A DNA stretch of 64,000 nucleotides from Pandoraea anapnoica (GTDB lineage Bacteria; Pseudomonadota; Gammaproteobacteria; Burkholderiales; Burkholderiaceae), in contig NZ_CABPSP010000001.1 in the NCBI RefSeq assembly GCF_902459765.1, positions 124,001 through 188,000 on the forward strand, in the 5' to 3' direction. Position numbers and translations under genes: made by a program. The notes beneath the pieces were generated by a model. The model was not told where the DNA came from. It saw only the letters and a program-made list of their open reading frames with translations, and did not search any database. Shown one piece after another: positions 1-10,033 of the stretch (the stretch's first letter is position 1; each line of letters starts with the position of its first letter).

Positions 1-2
1 TT

Positions 3-1964
3 GCGGGAGCGGGGTCCGGCAAGACGAGCACGCTCGCGCACCGGGTCGCGAATCTTATCGTACGTGGGGCAGACCCCAATCGCATTCTGCTGCTCACGTT
101 CTCGCGTCGTGCCGCTGGCGAAATGGAGCGTCGCGTGGGGGCCGTGTTGCAGAAGGTACTGGGGCTGTCGTCGACACAACCGCCGTCGCTGCCCTGGGCG
201 GGGACGTTTCACGCCATCGGCGCACGGTTGCTGCGTGATTTCGCGCCCCGTATCGGGCTGTCGGAAGCGTTCACCATCCATGACCGCAGCGACGCCGAGG
301 ACTTGCTCGGGCTGGTGCGGCACGATCTGGGGTTTTCTGCGACGCAGTCGCGTTTCCCGCTAAAAGGCACGTGTCTGTCGATCTACTCGCGCGTGGTGAA
401 CAGTCAGGCGCCGCTGGCTGAAGTGCTCGCGAAGCATTTCCCATGGTGTGCACAATGGGAAGCGCAACTCAAGCAGCTTTTCGGCGGCTACGTCGACGCC
501 AAGCAAGCGCAGCACGTGCTCGATTACGATGACCTGCTGCTGTACTGGGCGGAGACGATGGGCGCACCGGAACTGGCTCGCGAGCTTGATGCCCGTTTCG
601 ATCATGTACTCGTCGACGAGTATCAGGACACCAATCGCTTGCAGGCGCAGATTCTTCTCTCGATGAAACCGGACGGGCGCGGCCTGACGGTCGTGGGCGA
701 CGATGCGCAATCGATCTACGCGTTTCGTGCGGCGACGATCCGCAACATTCTCGATTTCCAGGGCCAGTTCGCCGCGCCGGCGCACGTGGTGACGCTGGAG
801 CGCAACTACCGGTCGACGCAGCCGATTCTCGATGCGTCCAACGCCGTGATCGCCGAGTCGAACGAGCGCTACGCGAAGGCGTTGTGGACGGACCGGCCAT
901 CGGACCGGTTGCCGCAACTCGTCAACGTAAGCGACGAATCGGGGCAGGCGCGCTGGGTCGCCGATCAGGTGCTGGCGCAGCGCGAGACCGGCACGCGACT
1001 CACGCAGCAGGCGGTGCTGTTTCGCACGGGCAGTCACAGCGCGGCGCTGGAGCTGGAACTCACGCGTCGCAATATTCCCTTCGTGAAGTTCGGCGGATTG
1101 AAGTTTCTCGAAGCGGCGCACGTGAAGGACATGCTGTCGATCTTGCGATGGGCGCATAACCCGGCGAGCCGCTTGTCGGGTTTTCGCGTTGCGCAGTTGA
1201 TCCCCGGCATCGGGCCTGTAAGCGCCACGCGGTTGCTCGACGCCATGGCGCAGTCCGCGACCCCCGCGCAGGTGCTTGCCGAGTTCAAGCCACCGTCGGG
1301 TGCCGCGACGGAGTGGCGAGTGTTCGTCGAAGTCTTCATGACGTTGCACGACACACGTCTGGCGTGGCCGGCAGACGTGGACTTGGCGCTGCGCTGGTAC
1401 GCACCGCTGCTCACCCAGCGTTTCGACGATGCCGCCGTGCGTCAGGCCGATCTCGAACAACTCGCGCGCATCGCCAACACGTACGGCTCGCGCGAGCAGT
1501 TCCTGACCGAGCTGACGCTCGATCCACCCGATGCCACGAGCGCACAATCCGGTCCGCCGCTCCTCGACGAGGATTACCTGATCCTGTCGACGATTCACAG
1601 TGCCAAGGGGCAGGAGTGGCATTCGGTGTACGTACTAAACGTGGTCGATGGCTGTATCCCCTCCGATATGAGTACCGGTGACGACGAAGACATCGAGGAA
1701 GAGCGACGCCTGCTCTATGTGGCGATGACGCGTGCAAAGGAGTCGCTGCAACTCGTTGTGCCGCAGCGGTTTTACGTCCATCAGCAAACCGGGCTGGGCG
1801 ATCGCCATGTGTATGGCACGCGCAGCCGTTTCGTGTCCGACAAGATGCTGCCGCTGTACGACATTTTCCCCAAGCCGCGCGAGGACGATGTGCCGCGCGG
1901 GCCGGTCGGCGACGTCACGGTGCACATCGACGTCGCAAGGAAGCTTCGCAATGCCTGGTCCTGA
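3..1964 (+). CDS. UvrD/Rep-family ATP-dependent DNA helicase, 5' truncated
   Basis: SF1A helicase that would unwind DNA 3'-5' with ATP in repair or recombination. The window opens inside the gene: frame 3 reads straight from position 3 into the Walker A motif GAGSGKT, so only a short N-terminus is missing; the ATG at 123 is internal. 653 residues are visible. Motifs in order: GAGSGKT at the edge, LTFSRRAA (Ia), VDEYQD (II, DExx box), VVGDDAQSIYAFR (III), LERNYRST (IV), STIHSAKGQEWHSVYV (V) and EERRLLYVAMTRAKE (VI). This is a complete catalytic core in UvrD/PcrA order, but the protein is shorter than UvrD (about 720 aa), so it is better called UvrD-like than UvrD. Its last 14 bases overlap the acetyltransferase gene downstream, suggesting translational coupling. 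Confidence 0.93.
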   Translation, partial: AGAGSGKTSTLAHRVANLIVRGADPNRILLLTFSRRAAGEMERRVGAVLQKVLGLSSTQPPSLPWAGTFHAIGARLLRDFAPRIGLSEAFTIHDRSDAEDLLGLVRHDLGFSATQSRFPLKGTCLSIYSRVVNSQAPLAEVLAKHFPWCAQWEAQLKQLFGGYVDAKQAQHVLDYDDLLLYWAETMGAPELARELDARFDHVLVDEYQDTNRLQAQILLSMKPDGRGLTVVGDDAQSIYAFRAATIRNILDFQGQFAAPAHVVTLERNYRSTQPILDASNAVIAESNERYAKALWTDRPSDRLPQLVNVSDESGQARWVADQVLAQRETGTRLTQQAVLFRTGSHSAALELELTRRNIPFVKFGGLKFLEAAHVKDMLSILRWAHNPASRLSGFRVAQLIPGIGPVSATRLLDAMAQSATPAQVLAEFKPPSGAATEWRVFVEVFMTLHDTRLAWPADVDLALRWYAPLLTQRFDDAAVRQADLEQLARIANTYGSREQFLTELTLDPPDATSAQSGPPLLDEDYLILSTIHSAKGQEWHSVYVLNVVDGCIPSDMSTGDDEDIEEERRLLYVAMTRAKESLQLVVPQRFYVHQQTGLGDRHVYGTRSRFVSDKMLPLYDIFPKPREDDVPRGPVGDVTVHIDVARKLRNAWS

Positions 1965-2436
1965 AATTGTGCTGCGTGAGGCGCGAGCGTCTGACGTCGA
2001 GGCGCTCACACAGCTACTCATGCAGACGTATCGCTCGACGTGGGAGCCGATGTTGCGGCCCGAGGTTGCGGCGACGCTCGCTTCCGGTGAACGCACGCGA
2101 GCGTATGTGCAGGGACATTGGTGCGAATTTACGGTGGCTGTCCCGCGCGCGTCGGATGACGATGTCGTCGGCATGGTGCACGTTGTCGGCGATTTCATCG
2201 ATGCGCTGCACGTGACGCCGTCTCAGCAGCGACGCGGTGTCGGTGCGTTGCTGCTCGTGCATGCGGAAGCGAAGATGCGGTCGCTTGGCCATCCGCTCGC
2301 ACGACTCGAGACCGACACGTTCAACGTGCAGAGCCGCGCTTTTTATCTCCGCAACGGGTATCGGGAAGTGGCCACCTATCCCGACGAAGAGTGGGACAGC
2401 GGCTTCACCACGGTACTGCTGACGAAAGCGCTTTAG
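1951..2436 (+). CDS. GNAT-family N-acetyltransferase
   Basis: 161-residue acetyl-CoA-dependent acetyltransferase; substrate unknown. The start is the ATG at 1951 inside the helicase 3' end, because the protein then opens MPGPEIVLREARASDVEAL, the usual beta1-alpha1 start of GNAT domains. The acetyl-CoA pyrophosphate loop Q-Q-R-R-G-V-G-A is near residues 91-98, followed by the alpha4/beta5 region LETDTFNVQSRAFYLRNGYRE, in which N and the Y-L-R-N-G-Y pattern are typical. The longer upstream reading in this frame (from 1732) is a shadow of the helicase. No separate promoter is seen, so it is probably co-transcribed with the helicase. GNAT proteins act on many amines, from antibiotics to protein N-termini, and the sequence does not decide which. 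Confidence 0.88.
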   Translation: MPGPEIVLREARASDVEALTQLLMQTYRSTWEPMLRPEVAATLASGERTRAYVQGHWCEFTVAVPRASDDDVVGMVHVVGDFIDALHVTPSQQRRGVGALLLVHAEAKMRSLGHPLARLETDTFNVQSRAFYLRNGYREVATYPDEEWDSGFTTVLLTKAL

Positions 2437-2513
2437 TTGCGGTCTTCTGCGTCGTGCGGCGTTGTGAAATCTTTCGTCACGTTTCCGCTGTCAGGCGCGG
2501 AAATTTTCTAAAG

Positions 2514-2541
2514 TTGCCGTCTTCCGTGCATCAGGTATAGT
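2514..2541 (+). promoter_or_regulatory. Sigma70-like promoter for the bestrophin-like gene
   Basis: TTGCCG at 2514-2519, a 16-bp spacer and TATAGT at 2536-2541, about 120 bp upstream of the chosen ATG at 2662. Five of six bases match the -10 consensus. This is a visual match only. Confidence 0.45.
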
Positions 2542-2634
2542 CGCCGCATCGGCGGCGGAGCATTGTGCTTACGCTGCCCGGAATACCGAAGAAATGGGTT
2601 GTCGCGGGATTGTCGTCGCGGCAATGCTGATGCC

Positions 2635-2658
2635 GGAGACAGGGAGACAGGGAGACAG
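2635..2658 (+). repeat. Three tandem GGAGACAG octamers ahead of a start codon
   Basis: GGAGACAG occurs three times head to tail at 2635-2642, 2643-2650 and 2651-2658, directly before the ATG at 2662. Each copy contains a Shine-Dalgarno-like GGAG, the last one 7 bases from the start. Tandem octamers can change copy number by slippage, which here would alter the leader but not the reading frame. Confidence 0.7.
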
Positions 2659-2661
2659 TGG

Positions 2662-3444
2662 ATGGTGGATCAGATGACGTTGCTGCCGACGGGGCTATTG
2701 CTCGTCGGCCTGGCGCTCGGCACGGCGGTGCTTGCCGTTGCCGTGGCCTGGCTCGCGCGCATCGTCCTGTTCGACCGTCTCGCGGACCCGACGGAGGTGC
2801 GCGGAACGGTGGCGGACGTGGTCCACGGGAGCCTGCTGGCGTTCATCGTCTTTGTGCTCGCCCATGTGCTGACCGATGTGCGGGCCAACCTCGGCCATGC
2901 CGACGATCAGGCGTTGCACGAAGCGTCGGTGGTGCGACGCCTTGATCGTGAGTTGAAAGCGGTGGGCGACGCCGACGCGCAGTCGGCACGTGTGCTGCTG
3001 CGCAGCTACGTGACATCCGCCGTCACGGACGAATGGAGAACGCTGGGGACCGCCGATCCCGATCTTTCACCGGACACCGAATCTGCGCTGACGGCGTTTG
3101 TCGGTGCCACGCGGCGCGTCATTGCGCGGCACGAAGACAGCGCGAGTTCGATACGTACGTTGCTGGATCGTCTCGAAGAGGCGAGACAGGGGCGGTTTGA
3201 AAACGCGACGAAGACGGTGCCCGGCGTGTTCTGGTGGGTCATCTCGTTGTTCATGCTTGCGGCAATGGCGATGAACGGCCGTTATCCGGGGTCGTGGAAA
3301 AGCAATCTCATCATCGCCATTCACATGGGCGCGATCGGTATGGTGGTAGCACTCATCGTGAATCTGGATGAGCCGTTTCGTGGCGCCTCGGGTATTTCGC
3401 CCGCGCCATTAGCGAAGTCGGTGGGAATCGTGGTGCCGCGCTGA
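2662..3444 (+). CDS. Bestrophin-like (DUF4239-type) membrane protein
   Basis: 260-residue integral membrane protein. Two N-terminal membrane segments are visible (about residues 5-30 and 50-72). A soluble helical stretch of roughly 130 residues follows, rich in Asp, Arg and Glu, and then two C-terminal segments (about 190-208 and 218-238). This two-loop-two layout and the tolerance for acidic helices match the DUF4239 'bestrophin-like domain' proteins; bestrophins are anion channels, but channel function is not shown for this bacterial family. Start: the ATG at 2662 is preceded by GGAGACAG repeats as ribosome binding sites; the upstream TTG at 2563 would add 33 unlikely residues. It stands alone, with its own candidate promoter. 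Confidence 0.75.
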   Translation: MVDQMTLLPTGLLLVGLALGTAVLAVAVAWLARIVLFDRLADPTEVRGTVADVVHGSLLAFIVFVLAHVLTDVRANLGHADDQALHEASVVRRLDRELKAVGDADAQSARVLLRSYVTSAVTDEWRTLGTADPDLSPDTESALTAFVGATRRVIARHEDSASSIRTLLDRLEEARQGRFENATKTVPGVFWWVISLFMLAAMAMNGRYPGSWKSNLIIAIHMGAIGMVVALIVNLDEPFRGASGISPAPLAKSVGIVVPR

Positions 3445-3545
3445 GGCGCTGAGACCCTGGGGCGTCGGAACTCGACGCTCGCGCAGGGTGTCTCATGCGC
3501 GGCTGCGCGCGGCAGTCGTATGCAGGAATGCAGGAGAACAGAACG

Positions 3546-3827
3546 ATGTTTTCGAATGTGCCAGCGGCGTCGGCGGAATCGACGCCCGAAATCGAGGCGT
3601 TTCGCCCAGGTGTCTACCGTCACTACAAAGGGAATTGCTATCTCGCGCTCGGCATTGCCCGTGCCGACGAGACGGACGAACCTGTGGTCGTCTACACACG
3701 GCTCTACCCCCGTGAAGGCTTGCCGATGAGTACGCGGCTGCTGCGCATCTGGAACGAACCGGTGATGACCGAGAACGGCCCGGTGCCGCGTTTCACGTAC
3801 ATCGGTCATACGACGCCGGCTGCGTGA
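3546..3827 (+). CDS. DUF1653 domain protein
   Basis: Small 93-residue cytoplasmic protein. The segment RPGVYRHYKGNCYLALGIARADETDEPVVVYTRLY, residues about 20-54, is the DUF1653 signature (GxYxHxKGxxYxVLGxAxHxET), a compact SH3-like beta fold of unknown function. The ATG at 3546 was chosen because AGGAG lies about ten bases upstream; the ATG-less extension to 3495 has no support. No neighbour suggests a role. DUF1653 proteins are often single-domain and scattered, so I infer nothing further. Confidence 0.8.
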   Translation: MFSNVPAASAESTPEIEAFRPGVYRHYKGNCYLALGIARADETDEPVVVYTRLYPREGLPMSTRLLRIWNEPVMTENGPVPRFTYIGHTTPAA

Positions 3828-3945
3828 GGTATTCCCTCGCTGCGCTCAGTCAGAGACCGTATGGCGATTGCCCGACCTTCGAACTGACAGAACTCACCCG
3901 AACCGCCGGTATTTCCGGCACCTAGCCCTTCTCAGGACGCCCCCC

Positions 3946-4287
3946 ATGACGATGCTTCATACGATGAGCCGAAAGGCCATCGCGCCCCCCCACGCCCATA
4001 CAGACCGAACGATTGAGCCGAGCGATGCATCCGCCCCCCGCGAGCCCCGCCGTTCGGTGGGTTCGGACGATTTGGACCTTGGTGGCCGACGGGCATCGAC
4101 GCCCGCACCGCGCAATTTGCGTCGTTGGTGGGCACTATTCGCGATTCTGCCGTTCGTGACGTCGGTGGCGGGATGTGGATTGTTGGCGGCACCCTGCCGT
4201 GTGGCCTCGGCGGGGCTGAAGATCATTCCGGGGGTCGGGGGCGCGCTGGCGACGCCGACGGATGCGTGCGCGGCAGCCATCGACTGA
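3946..4287 (+). CDS. Small DUF6726-like lipoprotein
   Basis: 113 residues from the ATG at 3946. The first 60 residues are polar and low-complexity; the recognisable part is C-terminal: a hydrophobic stretch LFAILPFVTSVAGCG followed by LLAAPCRVASAGLKIIPGVGGALATPTDACAAAID. That tail matches my memory of a small Burkholderiales lipoprotein family (DUF6726) which keeps CGL..LPCR....K..P.VG...ATP.D.CA. VAGC could be a lipobox, but then the signal peptide would carry an unusually long n-region, so the true start may lie nearer 4120 at a non-ATG codon. Function unknown. Confidence 0.55.
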   Translation: MTMLHTMSRKAIAPPHAHTDRTIEPSDASAPREPRRSVGSDDLDLGGRRASTPAPRNLRRWWALFAILPFVTSVAGCGLLAAPCRVASAGLKIIPGVGGALATPTDACAAAID

Positions 4288-4320
4288 TCGCAGAAACGGG
4301 TCGGTAGAAAGCGGCCGCAG

Positions 4321-4350
4321 AAAAAAAGAAAGCCCGCGCGTTGCGGGCTT
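4321..4350 (-). terminator. Rho-independent terminator, minus strand
   Basis: Arms AAGCCCGC (4330-4337) and GCGGGCTT (4343-4350) flank a 5-nt loop; the A-rich run at 4321-4330 becomes a T-tract on the minus strand. It lies 200 bp beyond the end of the lipase-like gene and may also stop the plus-strand DUF6726-like gene. Confidence 0.6.
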
Positions 4351-4550
4351 AATCCATATCAGGAGGAGACATGGAGGAGACGAGTTCAGTATAGGACGAC
4401 GTGTTGCATCGCACCATATGTATTTTTACGTAAGTGCCTCCATGTTGCGTAGGTGCAACGCAACAGAAAACATTATTAAATCAATGGTTTATGTCGATTT
4501 CTTCCAACGATGAGCCGTCGTAGTTCGTCGTAGCCTTCCGAGTCATTCCT

Positions 4551-5726
4551 CTAGTTATTGTGCGGGCGCACGCCTTTCGTCGACATCAGTTGCAGAACGA
4601 ACGGCACCGAGTCGCGCAGGGAAGGGTTGACCGTCGCATCGTGATCGAGTCCGTCGTACATGCGTACGGTTGTCTTCGTGCCCGCCTTGGCGACATCTCG
4701 CGCGAATGCCTTTTGCATGATGACCGGCACGTCGATGTCCTCCGTTCCCATGCCGATGAACACCGGATGTTTGATGCTGAGCGTCGGATAGCGCAGCGAC
4801 GGCGTTTGGCTGTCCAGCAGCTTTTGAATACCCGGCTGCATGCTGTTCCCGGCGTTCAGACCGGCGGCCGTCGAGTGATCGGTCAGCGTATCGATGCACA
4901 GTGTGCGGGCCTCATCAAGCACCGGTAGCGCCTGCGGAGAGAAGTACTTCGCGGGATTCAACGACGGATCGCGGTCGGCTGCCGACAGGAAGATGTACAT
5001 CGCGTACGGAATTTTCGGGTCCGGCGCGCCCGGATCGGGTTGCCCCGCAAAGAGGGTGGCCGCGGACGTCTGTGCGTTGAAATACGGCGTACCGGTGAGG
5101 ACGGTAGCGATCACCTTCACGTCCGGGGCGTACATCGGCTGAAAGCCCGCTGCGGCGAACGCTGCGTGCGCCCCCTGGGATTGCCCGACGAAGATCACAC
5201 GGTTCTGCAACGGAAAGACGCTGCGGGCGGCAAGCAGGCTGTCCAGCACGCTATACGCTTCGGCGCGGGCGTTCAGATAGTGATGCAGCCCTTGCGAGCC
5301 AAGACCCGCGTAGTCGGGCGCGACGACGGCAAAGCCGAGCGACAGCCAGGTGCCGAGATACTGAATGTCGCGCGTGCTGCGCACGTTGAGCGACGGTGCG
5401 CACGTGCTGGCAATGCCGACCGTGCCATGTGCCCAGACTACGACCGGCCAGCCGCCCGGCGGTGTCGGTCCTTTGGGCAGGAACACCGCACCGGTGTCCT
5501 CGCGGGCCTCGATGCCGCCGACGCCGTCGATGGAGCTGTAACGGATGCTGAATTGCTCACCGGCTTCCGGGAGCCCGTAGTCGGCTTTCAGCGGTTGCCG
5601 CTCGACAATTGCGCCGTGCGGAATGGTGACGGGTGCGGCCTCGGCCGTGATCGCGTGTGCGGCGCGGCCGATGACCAGACTGGCGAACAGGGCGGCACTG
5701 ACATAGCGCCACAGGCGGTTGAACAT
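4551..5726 (-). CDS. Secreted alpha/beta hydrolase (secretory lipase-like)
   Basis: 391 residues. The N-terminus MFNRLWRYVSAALFASLVIG ending AAHA is a clear Sec signal peptide, so the enzyme is periplasmic or exported. The ATG at 5726 is chosen for this and for GAGGAC just upstream; the longer frame to 5819 adds arginine-rich noise. The nucleophile elbow GQSQG lies near residue 187, an oxyanion-type HGTVG near 107, Asp in GMGTEDIDVPV and His in DGLDHDATVN complete an apparent Ser-Asp-His triad. Two Cys pairs suggest disulfides. The pattern resembles the secretory lipase family (LIP), which hydrolyses acylglycerols; bacterial members are often annotated only as alpha/beta hydrolase. Substrate is inferred. 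It ends at a minus-strand terminator. Confidence 0.8.
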   Translation of the reverse strand: MFNRLWRYVSAALFASLVIGRAAHAITAEAAPVTIPHGAIVERQPLKADYGLPEAGEQFSIRYSSIDGVGGIEAREDTGAVFLPKGPTPPGGWPVVVWAHGTVGIASTCAPSLNVRSTRDIQYLGTWLSLGFAVVAPDYAGLGSQGLHHYLNARAEAYSVLDSLLAARSVFPLQNRVIFVGQSQGAHAAFAAAGFQPMYAPDVKVIATVLTGTPYFNAQTSAATLFAGQPDPGAPDPKIPYAMYIFLSAADRDPSLNPAKYFSPQALPVLDEARTLCIDTLTDHSTAAGLNAGNSMQPGIQKLLDSQTPSLRYPTLSIKHPVFIGMGTEDIDVPVIMQKAFARDVAKAGTKTTVRMYDGLDHDATVNPSLRDSVPFVLQLMSTKGVRPHNN

Positions 5727-5865
5727 GTTGAACTGTCCTCGTATTGGGTGATGCGTCTGAAGCTCGGGCGGGCAGCGCTTGCGCGTTGCCCGGGGGCCTG
5801 CTGCTGTTGCGTGTGCCAATACGGGTGACGTTACACCGTCCCCCTGGGAAAGTCTCGATCCGGCG

Positions 5866-7269
5866 TCAGACGTGCGATGCGTGCGTTGCGTTCTGCGCTT
5901 GCGATGCGGCGGCCTGCTCGGCCTCGCGCCATGCGCGGCGCGAGCGACGCATGCGGCGCAACGCCAGCGACGTCATCGTAATCCAGCCGAACGGACGCGG
6001 ATCCACCAGCATGCTTACCGCACGCGCGTAATCGAGCACCAGACCCGGGGTCCAGGCCATCGTCTTCGCGCGCTTGCGCAGTTGTGCGGCCACCCACAAT
6101 TCGGGCGTGAGCCACAGGCGGACGAACGTCCACCAGCCAGCGTCGCCGCCGTCGTGCAACTGCCCCACACGGCCTTCGATCGCGGCTTCGAGCGCCTTGG
6201 CCACACTGCTTGAGCAGTTACGGTGTGTGAGGTTATAGGTGGCGTTCTGCTGATAGGTCTGCCAGAAAGCGCTCAATTGCTGCGGGCTGTAGTTGCGGAT
6301 ACGCACCTTGACCGTCGATGGGCACCACGCCTTCGACTCCGTGGCGTAGTCCGGCTGAAAGGTGCCGGGCACGTCGTTCTCGCGCGTCGCGCGCAGCAAC
6401 TGTCCGAACTGATCCGGTGAGCGGTCGATTTCCTTGGCGGGGTACAGACTGACGTACACGCCTTCGTGACTCTCCAGCGCGGCGTGTCCCGTCGAAATCA
6501 CGCCGTTCTTGTCGACGGCCGCAATGTAGCGATCAATCACCGGATGACGGCGCGCCGGTGCCTTGGACGACCCCGAGGGCGTCCACACATGCACCGTGAG
6601 CGCTGGCTCGGAGTCGGTGGGCGGACCGTCCCAGCGCGGCGCACGGGGACGCTCGCTCCACAGGCGGCGCTTGTCCTCCGGGCTGCCGAGAATCTGTTCG
6701 ACGCGGAAATCGCCGCGCATGCGACGCGCCCGCATGGCCAGCACGAGCACGTTCCACCCGGTGAAGACAAGTCCGAGCCCGATGGCGTACGGCAGGGTGC
6801 CCTTGTAGTGCGTCGGGTACGGTTGATAGAAGAAAATGGCGACGGCGATTTCCAGCGCACCGCCTGCAATGGCCCAGGCCCAGCGCGGGTAGCGCACCAC
6901 GTACGCCGCCACGCATTGCAGCAGGCCGTCGGCGAGGAACAGCGTGCCGAAGAGCATCGACAACCAGAAGTTGCCGTTATGTTGATCGAACAGCAGGACC
7001 AGCAGTGCCGCGACGGTAAAGGTGCCGCCCTTCAGCCCCCGTACGAGCCGCTGACCGCCCACCCCGATGGTGGCGATGGCAAGCGTCGCCAGCCCTTCGA
7101 GCAGCAGCAGCCACGCGAAGACCTTGAGCGGAAAGTGTACGACGCCATCGAGCGCGTCGACAATCAACGCCATGCCGAAGGCGAAGAAGATCGCGCCGAT
7201 CCAGATCAGCGCCCGGGCCCGGCGACGCAAATAATTCACGCCAAGCAATAACAGAATCAGACGTACCAA
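5866..7269 (-). CDS. HdeD-like membrane protein fused to a permuted papain-like (Lnb/DUF4105-like) domain
   Basis: 467 residues from a TTG at 7269 that has GGAGA six bases upstream; a longer TTG start at 7344 lacks one. Residues 1-180 hold about six membrane segments of the HdeD/DUF308 type, which in enteric bacteria is an acid-resistance membrane protein. The C-terminal half is soluble: a GHAALES segment (His262) and, 90 residues later, THRNCSSSVAKAL (Cys352). His before Cys, with N-C-S after it, is the order of permuted NlpC/P60-like or Lnb/DUF4105-type hydrolases. I infer a membrane-anchored thiol hydrolase or acyltransferase; no substrate can be named. Residues 403-467 are basic and may form a peripheral tail. 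It has no clear operon partner. Confidence 0.7.
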   Translation of the reverse strand: MVRLILLLLGVNYLRRRARALIWIGAIFFAFGMALIVDALDGVVHFPLKVFAWLLLLEGLATLAIATIGVGGQRLVRGLKGGTFTVAALLVLLFDQHNGNFWLSMLFGTLFLADGLLQCVAAYVVRYPRWAWAIAGGALEIAVAIFFYQPYPTHYKGTLPYAIGLGLVFTGWNVLVLAMRARRMRGDFRVEQILGSPEDKRRLWSERPRAPRWDGPPTDSEPALTVHVWTPSGSSKAPARRHPVIDRYIAAVDKNGVISTGHAALESHEGVYVSLYPAKEIDRSPDQFGQLLRATRENDVPGTFQPDYATESKAWCPSTVKVRIRNYSPQQLSAFWQTYQQNATYNLTHRNCSSSVAKALEAAIEGRVGQLHDGGDAGWWTFVRLWLTPELWVAAQLRKRAKTMAWTPGLVLDYARAVSMLVDPRPFGWITMTSLALRRMRRSRRAWREAEQAAASQAQNATHASHV

Positions 7270-7413
7270 TGCAGGGTCTCCGACGCATGCGCGTTTCCCG
7301 GTGTCCGGGGCCGACGCGCACCCCGATTGCGGGGAGGGTTTCAATTAATTTGGGATGCAGCCTATTTTTGTTCGCATTTTCGCCCGTATATTAGCGCGTC
7401 ACTCGTGACAGGC

Positions 7414-7453
7414 CAAAAACAAAGGCGGCGCGCTCCTTTCGGGGCGCGCCGCC
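7414..7453 (-). terminator. Rho-independent terminator of argG
   Basis: Perfect 10-bp arms GGCGGCGCGC (7424-7433) and GCGCGCCGCC (7444-7453) around a 10-nt loop. On the minus strand the stem is followed by TTTGTTTTTG, a good U-tract. It sits about 60 bp past the argG stop codon. Confidence 0.85.
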
Positions 7454-7511
7454 TGTTGCAGCAGGTGACACGTGCTGCACCGCTCTCGCGAGCGATACGC
7501 CGGATGACCGC

Positions 7512-8867
<1,356 letters not shown>

Positions 8868-9021
8868 TTAACCTGTCAAGTATCCCCGTCCGGGCTATGG
8901 ATGGTCAAGTCTGATGGCCTTTTGGGCGCGATCCGATCATGCTTTGTCCGCCATTCATGCGCCATTCGGGTCGGATTCCCGTAGGTCGGGATGACATTCC
9001 CACGCTGTCATCCTTCGCCGT

Positions 9022-9918
9022 TCACCACTGTGTGCCCGCGACGCCGCACGCCGCCGCCAGAAAGTCCGAAAACGCCCGGATCACGAGCGATGCCTGACGA
9101 TGCTGCGGGTAGACGACATAAATCGACGACGGCGGCGGCTCGAAGTCGTCGAGTACCGTCACGAGACGACCGCCCAGCAAGGCGGGGGCGACGATAAACA
9201 CCGGGAGCCACGTCACGCCCAGTCCGGCGACCGCCGCATCGCGCGCCAGCTCGCCGTTGTTCACGCGTAGCCGGCCGGACACGGGAATTTCCAGCGGCTG
9301 CCCGTCCCGCGCGTAATGCCAGCTCACGCGCTGACTGTGACCGTAGGGCAGCAACGTGTGATCAATCAGATCTTCGGGCGTCTGCGGCACACCGTGGGCT
9401 TCGAGGTAGCGGGGACTGACGCACGTGACCATGCGCATGGGCGCGACTGTGCGGGCGATCAGAGACGAGTCGGCCAGCGCGCCGATGCGCACCGCCACGT
9501 CATAGCCTTCGCCGATGATGTCCACCGTGCGGTCGTTCAGTTCGAGCTCGATAGTGACGTCGGGATACGTCGTGAGGAACGACGGAATCGCCGAGCTGAG
9601 GAACATCGTGCCGAACGACATCGGGGCGGATACCCGCAAGTTGCCGCGCGGACGCTCCCCCTGACTGCTCACCGCCAGATTCGCGGCTTCCACATCGTCA
9701 AGGATGCGCCGGGCGCGCTCGTAATAAATCCGGCCAAGGTCGGTCACGGCCAGTCGCCGGGTCGTACGCAGCAGCAGTCGTACGCCGAGCGATTGCTCCA
9801 GCGAGGAGATGCGGCGGCTCACGAACTGCTTCGAGAGTCCGAGTTTCGCCGCCGCGCCCGTAAAGCTCATGGCGTCCACGGCGCTGACGAAGATGCGCAT
9901 GTCGTCGAGCAGGTCCAT
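9022..9918 (-). CDS. LysR-family transcriptional regulator
   Basis: 298 residues from the ATG at 9918 (MDLLDDMRIFVSAVDAMSFT). A further TTG at 9939 is possible but less likely. The N-terminal winged helix-turn-helix covers residues 1-60 (GAAAKLGLSKQFVSRRISSLEQSLGVRLLLRTTRR), with a LysR-type linker helix and a periplasmic-binding-like effector domain after it (RGNLRVSAPMSFG, then NDRTVDIIGEGYDVAVRIG). The latter sequence places it in the DmlR/CrgA-like clade, whose members often control a neighbouring oxidoreductase or transporter. The EamA exporter 100 bp upstream on the same strand is the closest candidate target; effector unknown. Confidence 0.9.
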   Translation of the reverse strand: MDLLDDMRIFVSAVDAMSFTGAAAKLGLSKQFVSRRISSLEQSLGVRLLLRTTRRLAVTDLGRIYYERARRILDDVEAANLAVSSQGERPRGNLRVSAPMSFGTMFLSSAIPSFLTTYPDVTIELELNDRTVDIIGEGYDVAVRIGALADSSLIARTVAPMRMVTCVSPRYLEAHGVPQTPEDLIDHTLLPYGHSQRVSWHYARDGQPLEIPVSGRLRVNNGELARDAAVAGLGVTWLPVFIVAPALLGGRLVTVLDDFEPPPSSIYVVYPQHRQASLVIRAFSDFLAAACGVAGTQW

Positions 9919-10033
9919 CGGCAAGATTCCCGTCTTCAATAAATGACGGGTGACAACGAGCGTACTTCTAAGCGCATTGTCACCCTGAGAAAGACAATCT
10001 TAGCCGAGATGCCGACGGCGTTCGCGTCTGAAG

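Noticed and set aside
7424-7453. Palindrome near argG as an operator
   Set aside because: It is a GC stem with a T-run on the minus strand 60 bp past argG, a terminator.
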